Source of the DNA: Physcomitrium patens
Taxonomy: Eukaryota > Streptophyta > Bryopsida > Funariales > Funariaceae
NCBI RefSeq assembly: GCF_000002425.4
Contig: NC_037260.1
Location: 8,027,808 to 8,091,807, forward strand
Length of the DNA: 64,000 nucleotides
Direction: 5' to 3'
Notes under the pieces: generated by a model
What the model was told of the DNA's origin: nothing
Database searches by the model: none
The model's input: only the letters and a program-made list of their open reading frames with translations
Position numbers and translations under genes: made by a program
In this document: positions 25,501 to 37,067 of the stretch, piece by piece
Layout of the letters: every line of letters starts with the position of its first letter
Position numbering within the stretch: the stretch's first letter is position 1

Positions 25501-27587
25501 ATCCAACCAGCACAAACAGCGAAGTTCAGAATGAAAAAACCCTTAAACCAAAAAACTCCAAAGAATTCAACAAGAAAATGAACACGGCCATGAGAAAATT
25601 GGTCGAACAATTCACACCCGGCTCTCTCAACACCGAAACGAAACGAATTCTAAACACCACTTTCGCGCATATTGTGTCTCACACAGGACGTGAGTGCCAT
25701 AAGCAGCGGAGTCGATGTTCAAATGGAATCACCAACTAATCACCCACTTACAATGCAGTGCTGGAGAAGACGCGGCACCCGGCGACAAGTAATTGTATGT
25801 TGTGCACCAATTTCGCAGGCTTTCTACCAGTGCAACAAACTAAAGTCCTCATGTTCCCTTCCCTACGACAATGGCCATGGTGAGGGAAGCCATGCACAGC
25901 AAGCCCTGTTTCTCATGTTGCAGAAGATATGAAAAGACCAGTCTCGCACTCCCATAACTCAATCGATAAACCATGCTGATTAGGGAATCGAATTAGTGGG
26001 TCAGTAGTGGTGAGATCTGTCACTGATCGCGTGGATGGACGAGTGCTTAGTGTTGCTTTAGGATTAGCGATTGGTAAGTGAAACAGGAAGGGAAGGAGAG
26101 AGAACCCACAGCGTCCGAGACCAACGGCCATCCACGAGCCGCCTGCCAGCGACTTCGTAATGTCCACCAAGTTCAGACCCGAACACCTTCGTTGGCTTCA
26201 ATTGAAACCCATTTCGTTTTTCCAAATCCCACAACCTCGTCACGAAACCCAAGATTCCAGTAATTTCAAGGACTACCCACATACTAAAATTCTTAGAAGA
26301 TGCATGAAAAAAAATTGCGGTGCTGCCAGGATTTGTTGCAGAAACGGAGTGATTGGTCAGTTAGGTTTCGTATGTTTCTCATCAAGTGAAGGATACTCAC
26401 AGAAGAAGCGAGACTTCGGATTCGAAACAAGAGTGCCAAGGTTCGATGCGAGGTTTTTCACGGCGTTATGAGAGGCCGTAGCTCCGTTTTATTCGAAAAT
26501 ATGTAAATGGCCTCTGTATCCTCATCGCAGCACTACTTTGTGGCAAGTTTCAGGATTTCTCATTAGATCTTGTTACTACCAACGTATGATGTTTGAGGAA
26601 GTTTGCCTCAGGCGTTCAGTCATAGAACCCTGAGGCAAACTGCTCATTTGAGCAGATATGATGTGGGATACAAAGTCGATTCTGATATTGACTTGGGAAA
26701 TTTCGACTTAAGAAAGGTTTGATTACAAACAGTTATCAAAATGGTTAATAACTATAAATAGTGGCTCTGAGTTTGAGTTAGTGGGTGACATCTGTTTTTG
26801 AACTCTCCATATTCCATTCTTTATAAGGGCGAAGTAGGGGAGGTCCCTATAGAGTTGTGTTTGCTATTGGCACGGAAACAGTCAGTTACATCAGCTGGGA
26901 AGAGCTAAGAAAACTGGATCTTTTTTGTAAAAGTATCCCATTGAGAGGTGACGCTAGCAGAAATACTCCAATTCTTGAAGTCGAACAAAGGAGGAACCAC
27001 ACAATTGTAGCTCTCACGTTACACATTTATAACCTGCACCAGTTCTGAGAAACAAGCTTTGCTAGATTGACATTCTTGCACTGGTCAAGGATTCCAGTTG
27101 CAATGGTGAAAAATAAGCAATTTCGAACTTGGTTAGGTCCTGGTCTACTAAGCATAGAAGTTTTGAGGATTCTAATCTTGCAACAGAGTTTTTCTTCACA
27201 CCTAAACTATGTTTTACAGTATACGACTGAACCAAATTAGTTCAGTGAGGATTAGGTGAAGGGTAGGTGTATACTACGAAAAAATTGCTTGCTAAATCAA
27301 AATGTTTCACAGCAACTACGCATCTAGAGTTGGAACTTAGCCAAAGTGAATACAGCATGTCAAAGGCTAAAATTCTTAGCACAAAAACCTCAACTACTTG
27401 TCAATTTAACAGATCGATATATCTCCAACTACATTGAGAATCACAAATTGCGCATCATGGCAACGAGTACCAACAACTGGGCTATTACTCTTTGGAATTC
27501 ACATCCATAACAAAGCAAGCCAGATTCATATGATACAAAGGCTAAAGAAGGTTCATTTACCTCAATCCTTGAGCTTAGTGTTGGAAC
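19600..27587. other. Eight-kilobase region with no recognised gene
   Basis: Composition here is intermediate (near 40 percent GC), unlike the AT-rich relic islands. It begins with the 3' flank of WRC copy B. Many frames of 50-100 codons are present, about as many as chance predicts. Examples are a 50-codon frame at 20584-20736 that is Gln/Leu-rich, and one near 22830-23002. I could not link any of them into a gene or match a family. It may hold an untranslated RNA, an old decayed element or plain spacer. Confidence 0.4.
26600..26655. other. Two adjacent perfect hairpins
   Basis: AGTTTGCCTCAGG at 26600-26612 pairs perfectly with CCTGAGGCAAACT at 26629-26641, giving a 13-bp stem with a 16-nt loop. 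The next bases, CTGCTCATTTGAGCAG at 26640-26655, form a second hairpin with a 7-bp stem and a 2-nt loop. No gene is adjacent within several hundred bases. Confidence 0.6.
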
Positions 27588-30500
27588 TCAACGACCGCTT
27601 CCATTCTCACCGCTTTGCAGTGACGAGAGAGCAGCCTGCGCTTTTTCCCATGCCTCACTGGTTGTGGGACAGGACGGCTGCCTTACTAGAGTGCTCTGGT
27701 ATGATAAGTGGTACTGCACTGATGTTTGAGGAATAGGTGATGGTCGAAAGCTATCACCATAACCACTACCAGTTGGTGACAACTGTGATGGATCGGGAGG
27801 GGAAAACCCAGCAATAGTACTTACAGTCAAACTGGGACGTCTGGTTAAAGGAGTGTATTGTTCAGTCATACCGGGCACTCCAACAAATGACCGTGTATCC
27901 TCTGGATGATAAACGCTTGATTCAAAGTTAAGTTCCCAATCATCTTCCTCTTTCTTGGTGGTTGGAATTGCAATAGGAGGACTTGGGGCACTTACTGGAT
28001 GAGGACTACTAGAGTGCTCGGGATAATGGTACGTATTTCTGTCTTCCCACGACCTCTGGAATTGCCTATCGTCACGTATTCTCGGAGGATTCATTCCATT
28101 GTAGTGCACAGACGGTGGGGTATGAGTAAAAGGATGATGTTGTGCAGGATATGCAAAAGAACGTTGGTGGTGGTTATTAAAGGGCATTTGGCTGGGAGGA
28201 GAATATGTCACGGATGGACTTCTCCACGTTCGCTCAGGAGGAGAGTTGCTGGACGGAGTACGTGTTCCAGAGAAGTCAGGGATTCTATCGGCTTGAGAAG
28301 TAGCATCTGGACTAAATGCAATGTACAACTCCTCCACGCAGGAAGAGTCTACATCATCAACGATTTCACCTTCTTCGTTATCATCAGTATTTGGTAGCTT
28401 ATTTGTTTTCTCCTCCTTCTTGTCGGGGCCAAAAGTCGCTCTGGATAAATCTTTGCCTGTATAGTTAACCCAGTTTTTGTCAATTAACCAAGACAAATTC
28501 TCAAATTTCCACGGACTGAATTAGAAAAGAGGAAATAGGCAAGAAAAATAACATTATCTATGAAGAAAACAGCGCAATATGATGAACCTTCTGACAGAGC
28601 CTAAAACAAAGTGGTGTGGTGTCAGTGCAGGTATTAAGTTATTGCTTGGAAAAAAATCATTGTAATCAAACTTAGAATTAAATTGTACAAGAGTACAGGA
28701 AGAGGCATACTGGTATCGCTAGAAAGATGACCATGCTCGCCGGTTTTATAGAGCTGTTTAGGTGTTCGATCAGGTTCCTGATTCAGAACACGATCCTTAC
28801 AATTAGCATTGACATTATATACCTTCGCTGCTATTTCAAAACAGAATATTTTCCCTCTGAAATCACTTTCATCACATGCAAAATGTAAAAACATAATACC
28901 CATTAACCAATGGCTTCTAACCATTCATCTCTAGTGTCTATCACAAAGAAAACTTTGATTGCACAGACCTCAATGCTGGGATGTGCCTCATAATATCTGG
29001 ACGCAGTTCGGGGTCCAGAAGAAAAAATTTTCTTGGAAGCATGATTTGACCGAGCGGAGTTGATAGCTTCGTAATTCCAAGGCCTCTTACAATCTCTGAG
29101 TGCATGACTGTAAGACCCGCAATTGAAACACCTTGCTTCCTCACGCTCTAACTGTACGCATCTGTATGGATCAACATAGAGTCTCAGAAAAAGAATAAAC
29201 TAGGTACTTAAGAAGATACAACATTCTTTGAAAGCAAGTGTTCCGCACGCAGTACTGCAGTTGATGTCAGTCTCACCCATCTTTGCGTGGTTCTTGAGAA
29301 GACAGTGAGGAAATGACCCGATCGTAGAGGGGAACATCAGCTTCACCTTCTCTAAGATCTGGAAGGTTTGGGCCAACCAACCCTGAGTTGTCACCCGGCT
29401 CTTTACTGCGTGCATGCTTTAAAGGCTTATCAACCCAAAAGGACTGCCAAAAAAAAAGGAAAAAAACAGAAAACGGTCAGAAACTTTTGGGTGGATAATG
29501 TACAAGAGAAAGTAGGTTTACTACTCTCCTAACATTCCAAGATTGTGAGCAAGACAAAGGGTGCTTACCACACTAAAAGAACTCCCAGCTGGGCCGACCT
29601 GCAAAGCTGGATAGTATTCCTCTTTGCCACTCTCTACAAGATTTTCCATTGACTGCAATAAGTTTCGTGACATGCAGGTTAGACTTCGAAAAGTCGATCG
29701 ACTATTATGACGCGCTATCTTAAACTGCGACTTAGTTCCACTACACGGCTATCCTTGAATAATATCTACCGTAGACCTAGCGACCCACAGCACCATATAA
29801 TGCGGCAGAAAAACCCTATCATGAACCCAATAGTCTCATAAACCAACCAAAACCAAACAGACAAGGTATAAGCAAGATGAATCGGTCCAGAACCTCTGAG
29901 GAAGAATGACGACTGTGGTATCCCTGCCACAAAGACCAATCTCGCAAAAGTTCTTGAAGTTTTTTTCGACTTGCTCTGAAAGCAGACAGACGTCCAATAA
30001 AAATTTTGCAACACCAAAACCAACATCAGTATACCCGACGAGACGGAAACGACAACTCAAGAAGACCAATCGTGCTTTAAAAACAAATATTGATTTAGGC
30101 TTTGCCAGACGATTCGAAAACTCATTGAAGTTTTCCGTCGATTTCGAAGTATGGAATGGTACAAGTCACTGTAGATCCCTTACTTGGAAAGGTGGTGATA
30201 TTCGACACGTACTGATGGAGTTATTTCCACTGGTGCTGACCATTTTCGCTTGCGACTGAATTGAGTTTCTATAGAAAGGTCAGGGAATTCTTCTTCACAT
30301 CACGTTCATTAGCATCGTATTGCACGAACTGGTCATGACGCTAACGTTAACACTATACAAGGTGGAAACTCCAACTCAGTGACCTAAACATGTCATGTCT
30401 TTCTCCTTCCATCAGAAGTTCCGAAGTGTGAGAATGGGTTCTGCTGCATTTTTGAGCATTGAACATGGTAATAGGAGGGGGTACACAACTGGCATGCGCA

Positions 30501-30811
30501 TGATGCCAGTGATTGCTACGACCTCCAGAAAATGAGCTGGAAAAAACTAGTTTTCGTACTCAACACCACCTGCGTAACCGCTAATCTCACAACGATGACC
30601 TACCAGACACCAAAAACACAAGCCTTGCTTACAAAAATACACATATCGACCAAATGAGGATACTGCTTGTGATTGATGGGTCTCCAGGATAGCCATGCTT
30701 AATCCCTTCGTCATCAACTACCTGTTCCGCCACCACACGCCCCTTACAACTCTCCTGCTCGTCGTCCGAAATTTCCATATCAATTTCTACCTCAGCATCA
30801 ACACTCTCCAT
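27588..30811 (-). CDS. CCHC zinc-knuckle protein, ZCCHC8-like
   Basis: Probably a nuclear RNA-processing factor related to ZCCHC8, whose animal form belongs to the exosome-targeting NEXT complex. Confident exons are 30811-30722, 29652-29569, 29443-29277 and 29161-28969, which join in phase (534 nt). Exon 1 is acidic (DMEISDDEQES). Exon 4 holds the zinc knuckle CFNCGSYSHALRDC (C-x2-C-x4-H-x4-C) followed by KRPWNYEAINSAR and SRYY, as in ZCCHC8. The last exon (27588 to about 28499) encodes an acidic EEGEIVDD box and a long Pro/Ser-rich tail. The link is less certain: a 99-nt exon at 28795-28697 and an acceptor at 28499 keep the frame and give 514 aa. The PSP domain usual after the knuckle (DPPPWL..M...GYPPGY) is not visible. 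The gene may therefore be divergent, mis-modelled by me, or damaged in this part. Confidence 0.7.
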
Positions 30812-33088
30812 TGCTTCTGAAGTGATTTTGCACTCGCTATAAGTTCATACCGTCCAAGTAGACGACTTTAGAGAGAACCACGCTTCTTCTCCACTGCCAA
30901 AACGCCGACTTCACCAAAATCCCCTCAAAGACGCACTTCACCACCTACGCAAGCAAACTGAACTTCTCATGCTCAAAACCATCTACTAAAAAACAAAACC
31001 CTAAAAACCCACTAAATACAACATACCCTAAATCCTTGCACAAAAAGCTCACCCTCTCTAACCCGCACTACCAAGCACTAGTAACGCACTTGCGGAAGCT
31101 CAATACCAACACCGTTTCCACAAAAACAGGTATAACCAAAGGGGAAAAAATTGCAGAAGGACAGAAAAAAAGGCAAACACGCACTCTAACAACACTCTGG
31201 CTCGATCGCTCAAACGGACCGCACAAAATCTCCGGCTTCCCGAATTCAAAAACAAAGAGAGAAACGGGAAAAGTAGAGAGATAGTTTTTAAAGCAATGAC
31301 AGAGACAAGATGGTGACTAACGAGGGTCCTCAAAGCAGCGATGCGTGGCATGGAATAGTAAGAATGGAGTAAGGGAGGTTCCTGAAGACAGGCCCACGGC
31401 GCGGATCCAAGGGAGCTGGGCCGAGGCAAAGAGAGAGACAGAGAGATTAAAGGGCGCTCAGTGGACAAGCTTGCACTAAAGCTGCAGTAGAATAGAATAG
31501 AACGCGACAACCGTAAGTTTCTTCCCGCGTTCCCTTGCGGCCGGGTTTCGGTGTCCCCCCTTCCTTTGTCAATCGATTCTCCCCCAGCCCGTCCTTCGGT
31601 GGACCCGTGACGTGGCAAGCTGACAACTGCCTTGACCTGGGTTTACATGCTTGTAGGGTGTAATTCCCATTAGTTGAAGGATAATAATGTTTATCAGTGT
31701 TCTATGATTTATAATCTGATTCTTGTGCATGACTTGTAATTGTGTGATTGTTTGTGGGTTGTGGATAAATGTTATGGCAGATTTGTTTCTGTGGTTTAGT
31801 CTTGGTGATTTTGTACACTGATGATGTGAATACCTTGGAACTTTTTGTGCGAAAAAATCAGGAATAGTTAGTGCTAAAAACGAGGAGACAACAAGATTCG
31901 TTTATAAATAGTGAGTTTTTTTGAAAAGAGTAAAAAAAAGAGAGAAAAGAAACGAAAGATTAGGAAATGAAGCAAGGTGATGTTGTTGAAGCGAAGATGC
32001 CAAAATCTATAAGCAGGATAATAACTCTGATTGTTGCACTTTAGCAACTAGTTTTGAGTATCGGTTGATGATTTCTGAAATGGTGTAAATGTAAACACAA
32101 TCATAACTTGTAAAAGTGTGATTGATTGCCTGAAGTTATTGGTTTTTAATCCACATCAACATTTTAAATTAGCTACGTTTTTTTTCGTATGAGACCATGA
32201 TGGATTCTGACTGCACACAAGCTTTGTGTATCACATGCATAATATGTTTAACAGCAATGTCAAAAATCACTATTTTTCAACTTCAATTTTTGTAACATAT
32301 ACGTGCAATGCTTAATAAATATGTACCGATTTAGTTTAGTTTTTTTTTTTTGTATTTTGTAAGTATATCTTAACTTACAACTGAATGCATGCTAAGTTCT
32401 CTACATCGAAAGCAAATCCGTTGCATTAAATTCCTTTTGTTTTGTTCCAATCTTGTGAGAAATTTATTAGTGTCGGGGATGGACAAAAATACCCACACTT
32501 TAGAGCAAATGTGCAGGATCATTGTAAGGCATATAACTTAGAAATACTAAGAGTACCAGTAACTATAGCTCCGTCTTCGTCTGCGCACTTCTTATGGATA
32601 AGTATAACGAGATTAGAGGATGTGAGACTTTAGGATTTGAAAACCAAGGAGAAGCCAGTCCTATTTTGAATATCATCACAAGGGCATAATCAATTGCAAT
32701 AGTAATCAATCCAACTGGGAAAAATCTACGCCTAGACTTGTCACATAACAGAAGGGATTTTGATTTGAACAGGTACTAAATACACAGAAATCACTAGGTT
32801 AAATGAAATATCTCGATCATATGTGACGGAACAAGACCTTAAATCCTTACTGCTTTCACTTCCTGTCTCATAACCAGGGCCTCTTATTTATATCCCCCCA
32901 GCACACGATTTGCAGCACGTTGACGATCCAAGCTCCAACATGCCAGCGTTGCATTCCTTCATGGCTCGAGTGGGTGAGCTAAATGATACCGAAACCACGG
33001 CAGAACCCTAAACTTAGTCCAGCACATCACTCATTGATCGCTGCACTCTCCAGTTCAAGTTCAGGACTTAGGATCGATCGTCACCAGC
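30812..33088. other. Spacer with the ZCCHC8-like promoter
   Basis: The first 800 bp are GC-balanced and include AG-rich leader-like DNA at 31250-31450. From about 31640 to 32440 the sequence is AT-rich. The last part would contain the 3' UTR of the SdpI-like gene. Open frames here are low in complexity and look non-coding. Confidence 0.5.
31608..31617. promoter_or_regulatory. TGACGTGGCA element upstream of the CCHC gene
   Basis: An exact 10-mer TGACGTGGCA, a TGACG motif fused to an ABRE core, lies about 800 bp upstream of the minus-strand start codon at 30811. It is followed by AGCTGA, similar to the WRC upstream copies, where TGCTGA follows. bZIP binding is inferred from the motif only. Confidence 0.4.
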
Positions 33089-33754
33089 CTACCTGACGAT
33101 ATACTGGTACTGAGCATCTTCCCGAATGAAGAAAGAGTACACAGAGCAGGTGATGAGAGGCACTCCGACTAGAATGCTTAAGAAGAGAAGATGCCAGAAC
33201 CCAGAGGGAATGAACCAAACAAACACCATGCCCACAAGCCCAGCCAGCATGAAGAGCTTCGTGGCCAGGCAATGCACCTCCTCCCACACGTGCGCGCTTT
33301 GCAGGGTCCAGGGGTCCCGGATGCCCACCACATGATTCTGCTCGATGTAATTGAATGCTCCTCCCAGCGTGACCAAGAAAAGGCTCATGAGGAAAACAAT
33401 GGGAGTGGTGCCCAAGGTGTGATCTGTGAAGGCAGCCCACAGTACAATGACCTGGAGCACTGGAGAGAATAAGCTCGGAGACATGACGATCATGCTCAGG
33501 GCAGATTGGGAGGATGAGTCCAAATTCTCGCAGAGTGGGTCGCACTTGACAACAAGCGCTAGCATGAGAGTTAAGACGATTCCTATGATGGGGATGAGTA
33601 TGATGCCGAACTCTCTTGGAATAGCAATACTGCCCCAGAAATGAATTTGGTCCGGTAGCCAAAACCAGCATCCGAGTCCTGCCGCCAGGCTGACCAAACT
33701 TGTTGCCCCAGCGACTTGGATGGCACTCCCCGAGATATTGTCCATGTCATCCAT
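33089..33754 (-). CDS. SdpI/DUF1648-family integral membrane protein
   Basis: An intronless frame of 221 aa with about six membrane spans (near residues 12-33, 50-69, 86-108, 117-135, 162-182 and 187-210). The N-terminal half, LPDQIHFWGSIAIPREFG followed by a span, follows the DUF1648 pattern. Residues 142-161 read VVGIRDPWTLQSAHVWEEVH, close to the SdpI hallmark I know as GIRTPWTLSSEEVWRKTHR. SdpI of Bacillus subtilis (about 207 aa) is a membrane protein giving immunity to the SDP toxin; the role of distant members is unknown. In a plant the job is open: sensing or protection at a membrane is only a guess. The start at 33754 is the first Met and the protein length suits the family. Flanking DNA is plant-like, so contamination is unlikely. 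Transfer from a bacterium is a fair inference but not shown. Confidence 0.8.
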   Translation of the reverse strand: MDDMDNISGSAIQVAGATSLVSLAAGLGCWFWLPDQIHFWGSIAIPREFGIILIPIIGIVLTLMLALVVKCDPLCENLDSSSQSALSMIVMSPSLFSPVLQVIVLWAAFTDHTLGTTPIVFLMSLFLVTLGGAFNYIEQNHVVGIRDPWTLQSAHVWEEVHCLATKLFMLAGLVGMVFVWFIPSGFWHLLFLSILVGVPLITCSVYSFFIREDAQYQYIVR

Positions 33755-34990
33755 ACCGAGCTCTGAAGTTTACAGCTAGGGGTGCGAAATCAAAGAGGCT
33801 TGTTCTGGCCTGTATCAGTTGGAGAACACTGCAATGAGAGAAAGCAACGATTTCATACTCTATCTTACTATACTTGATTCTAATTCTCTCAATCATATAA
33901 TAACTTTCTTTCTAGGGGCAAATTCTATCTCCAGAATCTTCATTTCATGTCCTATGTAAGACGAAATAGTGATCCAATTGAGGTCAAATTCGACTACTTA
34001 ATCATTCATAAATTTCACGCTTGGAATACTTTTCTGACATCCATACAGCTCGTTACCATCATGTGCACCCATTGAAATCAAATACGATATAAAACACTGC
34101 TGACTCTGGAGGGAACTCAAGAATCCGCCTCACAACCATGTTGCATGAAGACTGCATCATGCCTCAATCTTGCACATTTACGTCGCATCGGGCTGAGTAA
34201 CATCAGACCTAAATTGTAAAATTACAAATTCCGACAGAGTATACAGCCCCAAACAAACGCTTTCAATGCACACGCAAAGCCCGTCCCTAAATTCCACCTC
34301 CGCTTCCTCACCTTGTCCCACCAAAGACTAACAAAGAGTTACAGACACCCACAAACGTAGTGTAATAGATGGAAACGGAGGAACCGCAAACATGCTCCTC
34401 TAACACCTATTTCCAAAGTAGACTTAGAACATCAGAATCAAAAAATTTATACACTCAAATCACAAACAGCTTCCATCATCGAAGCTCCAGAAACGTCTAA
34501 ATGGCTTAAATTTCCAATCACATGTCAAACAAACAGACGCAGGAAGAAGAAAATGAAGAAAGTGGGGAGTAACACACACCTCCAGCAGGAAAAATGGAAC
34601 TAAAAAGAAGAAAAATAAATAGATTCCGCTGTAGGGTAAATTCGAAAACACGTTGAAGGACCCTTCCGGGGAACTGCGGAGACGTCCACTGCGAATCCGA
34701 AAGAGATTGAAGCATCAGAAGCACGAGAATGCGCAAAACCCGATTCCGAGAGGGGGGGGGGGGGAGGCAGAGAGCGAAGCCTACGTAAGGGTAAGGAGAA
34801 GCAGACTGTGTGCAATGATGATGTGGCGGTCTGACGTGTATATTTGCTGAGCTGGAATGATCGGAGGTGGGCTCTTTTGACCCAAAAATTGTGCTCTCAC
34901 CAAACCACTGCATTTCGGAGCGAGAGACTGCCGTTGCCACGTCAGATTACATGACGTTGTCCCAACTATCATTCGATTCCTTATCCTTTG
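33755..34990 (-). promoter_or_regulatory. Upstream region of the SdpI-like gene
   Basis: The region is mixed: AT-rich near the start codon, then GC-richer at 34500-34950 with a run of 13 G at 34752-34764. Open frames of up to 140 codons on the minus strand around 34518-34940 are low in complexity and more likely a 5' leader, possibly spliced, than protein. Confidence 0.35.
34935..34944 (-). promoter_or_regulatory. TGACGTGGCA element upstream of the SdpI-like gene
   Basis: The plus strand reads TGCCACGTCA, the exact reverse complement of TGACGTGGCA. A second ACGT core in TGACGTT follows at about 34952-34958. It lies about 1.2 kb upstream of the start codon. Confidence 0.4.
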
Positions 34991-35011
34991 GTTTTTGGAC
35001 AAGAGTGCTAT

Positions 35012-35074
35012 GAGCATGTCTATCAAATAAGCTCCATGAGCTTGTCTATCACATAAGCTCCATGAGCTTGTCTA
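35012..35074 (+). repeat. 26-bp tandem repeat, about 2.4 copies
   Basis: Units begin GAGCWTGTCTATCAMATAAG and end CTCCAT. Copies start at 35012, 35038 and 35064, the last one partial. The repeat marks the edge between gene DNA and the AT-rich relic island. Confidence 0.9.
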
Positions 35075-35079
35075 GAAAG

Positions 35080-37028
35080 GATAAATAACAAATCTCTTAA
35101 AAATATGTATATGAATGGTTTCTCAGTTTGATGTTTAGAACAAGAAAATTTGACGAATTTGTAGAAATTTTTATTATTTAAAAAGATCTCAAAAAATAAA
35201 TTGCTTTAATTTTAATAGATATATGTATGAAAATATTATATTTTCACCCACAAATAATTATGATAGGATACAAAGACAATGGATTAGAAGATTAAAAAAT
35301 ACAAGATATTATATTAAAAATTAGATTTAATATAAGTCTTAAAACATGACAACAAAAAAATTGTTCTATGATTAGTATTTATAAGATTAAGACATTTTTC
35401 TTTTGAGTTATCTTCTTAATTATACAATTGCAACTACGTTTTATAAAATGCATGGAATACCTTAAAAATTTAAAAAGTCTTCTATAAATTCATCTAAAAA
35501 CCTAAAGTACATTTCATATTGCTATAGAAGATTATCAAAGCTTCTTTAATACTATTTAAGATTTTAGAACTATATTTTTTACATACTCTTATCATTATTC
35601 CCTACAAAGGCAGTTAATAGATCCTTTTAGCCATTGATAGTATCCCATACCAGTACAAGAAGACTATCTTGATATTTGATCATTGTTGAGGCTTTTATAA
35701 TTTTCTTAAAAAAAAACATGAGGGGTGGTTTCTACCTCCAATAATATTACCAAATATCAAAAGTGTCTTTAAAGATTGTGGTACCAAACATGTTGTATTT
35801 TGCCATCTATGTGAAGCAAAACATGTTGTTTTTAAAGGTCTTTATTTCTATTATGTTGTCTTGAAAGCTAAGACAATTGCACTATTTCATTTGGTAACTT
35901 TATAAATAATAACTCTTGAATTAAATTTGTTGATTTTTGATTTTTGATGTTCTTAGTACCACAAATATAAAAAAACCATAATTAAAGATAAAATATAAAA
36001 TACAATTTTCATTTGTAAATGATCAATGAAAATAAGGTGTAATCAATATGCAACTTGTTTATCTATTTACAAATAAGAAATGGTCTAAGTTTATAATGTC
36101 ATGTTATATAAAAACTATCTTAAAAATACATTTGGCATCTAATTGTGGAAGAATTTGAAGTTTGATTTACAACCAAAAATAATACTTAAGATATTTAGAA
36201 ACACTATTTGGCATCTTTGAATAATTCAAGTAAGCTTTCAATTATCTTAAGTACATCCTATCAACTTTAGATTTTTTTTATACAAATCTCATTATATTTT
36301 AATTGATTTAAAAATAATTCTTAAATAATCTTTAATATACTTTAAATGAATACTAATTAAGTTTTAATCAAATTTTTTATCAAATTTTAATATTGATTTG
36401 GTTACAATATGCTTGAATTCTAATAACCTTCCAATGAATTATATAATTAAGTTCAAACTTTTGACACACATTAATATCAACTATGACCATATAATCAAAA
36501 AAACATTATATGGGGATCACCTACCAATCTTACAAAATTCTCTAAAGTATAAATCTTTTATACTTCTCAAAAAAATCAATGTCAATTTTAATATTTTTGA
36601 TTGTATGAAATCTTTACAAAGTCATTACAAACTCAAATCACTCAAAATCACTGCGTAAAATATCTTAATTTAGTCTATTCTTAAATCTTATTATTTAATC
36701 AACAAAAGAATTTCAATTCTAGATCATAATTGGTCATCTTTGAGTATCAATTCTTGATTTCTTAAGATAATTTTTGCTACAAAATATTTTTATGTCTTTT
36801 CTAAATATATACCTATATTAATTATTTTTCTCATCTATTTTTTTTTCCTCAATTATGGCCATACAAAATAAATTAAAGTCTATTTTGTAAAGAGGCAGCA
36901 TTAATACTTACTAATTTTATTACCTCTTTGACTAATATCTATACTTCTAAGATAATTTACTATACTATTTGTAATTAAATTCTTCTATAATATATTCTTA
37001 ATTTTTTTTACTTAATATTTATATTATA

Positions 37029-37067
<39 letters not shown>

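Noticed and set aside
31100-31618. 172-codon open frame on the minus strand
   Set aside because: It is Ser/Leu-rich, from AG-rich leader DNA, with no motif and no splice partner.
33081-33671. 196-codon frame overlapping the SdpI-like gene
   Set aside because: A shadow frame rich in His and Cys; the other frame has membrane spans and family motifs.
34518-34940. 140-codon open frame upstream of the SdpI-like gene
   Set aside because: Low complexity and overlapping a second frame; more likely a 5' leader.
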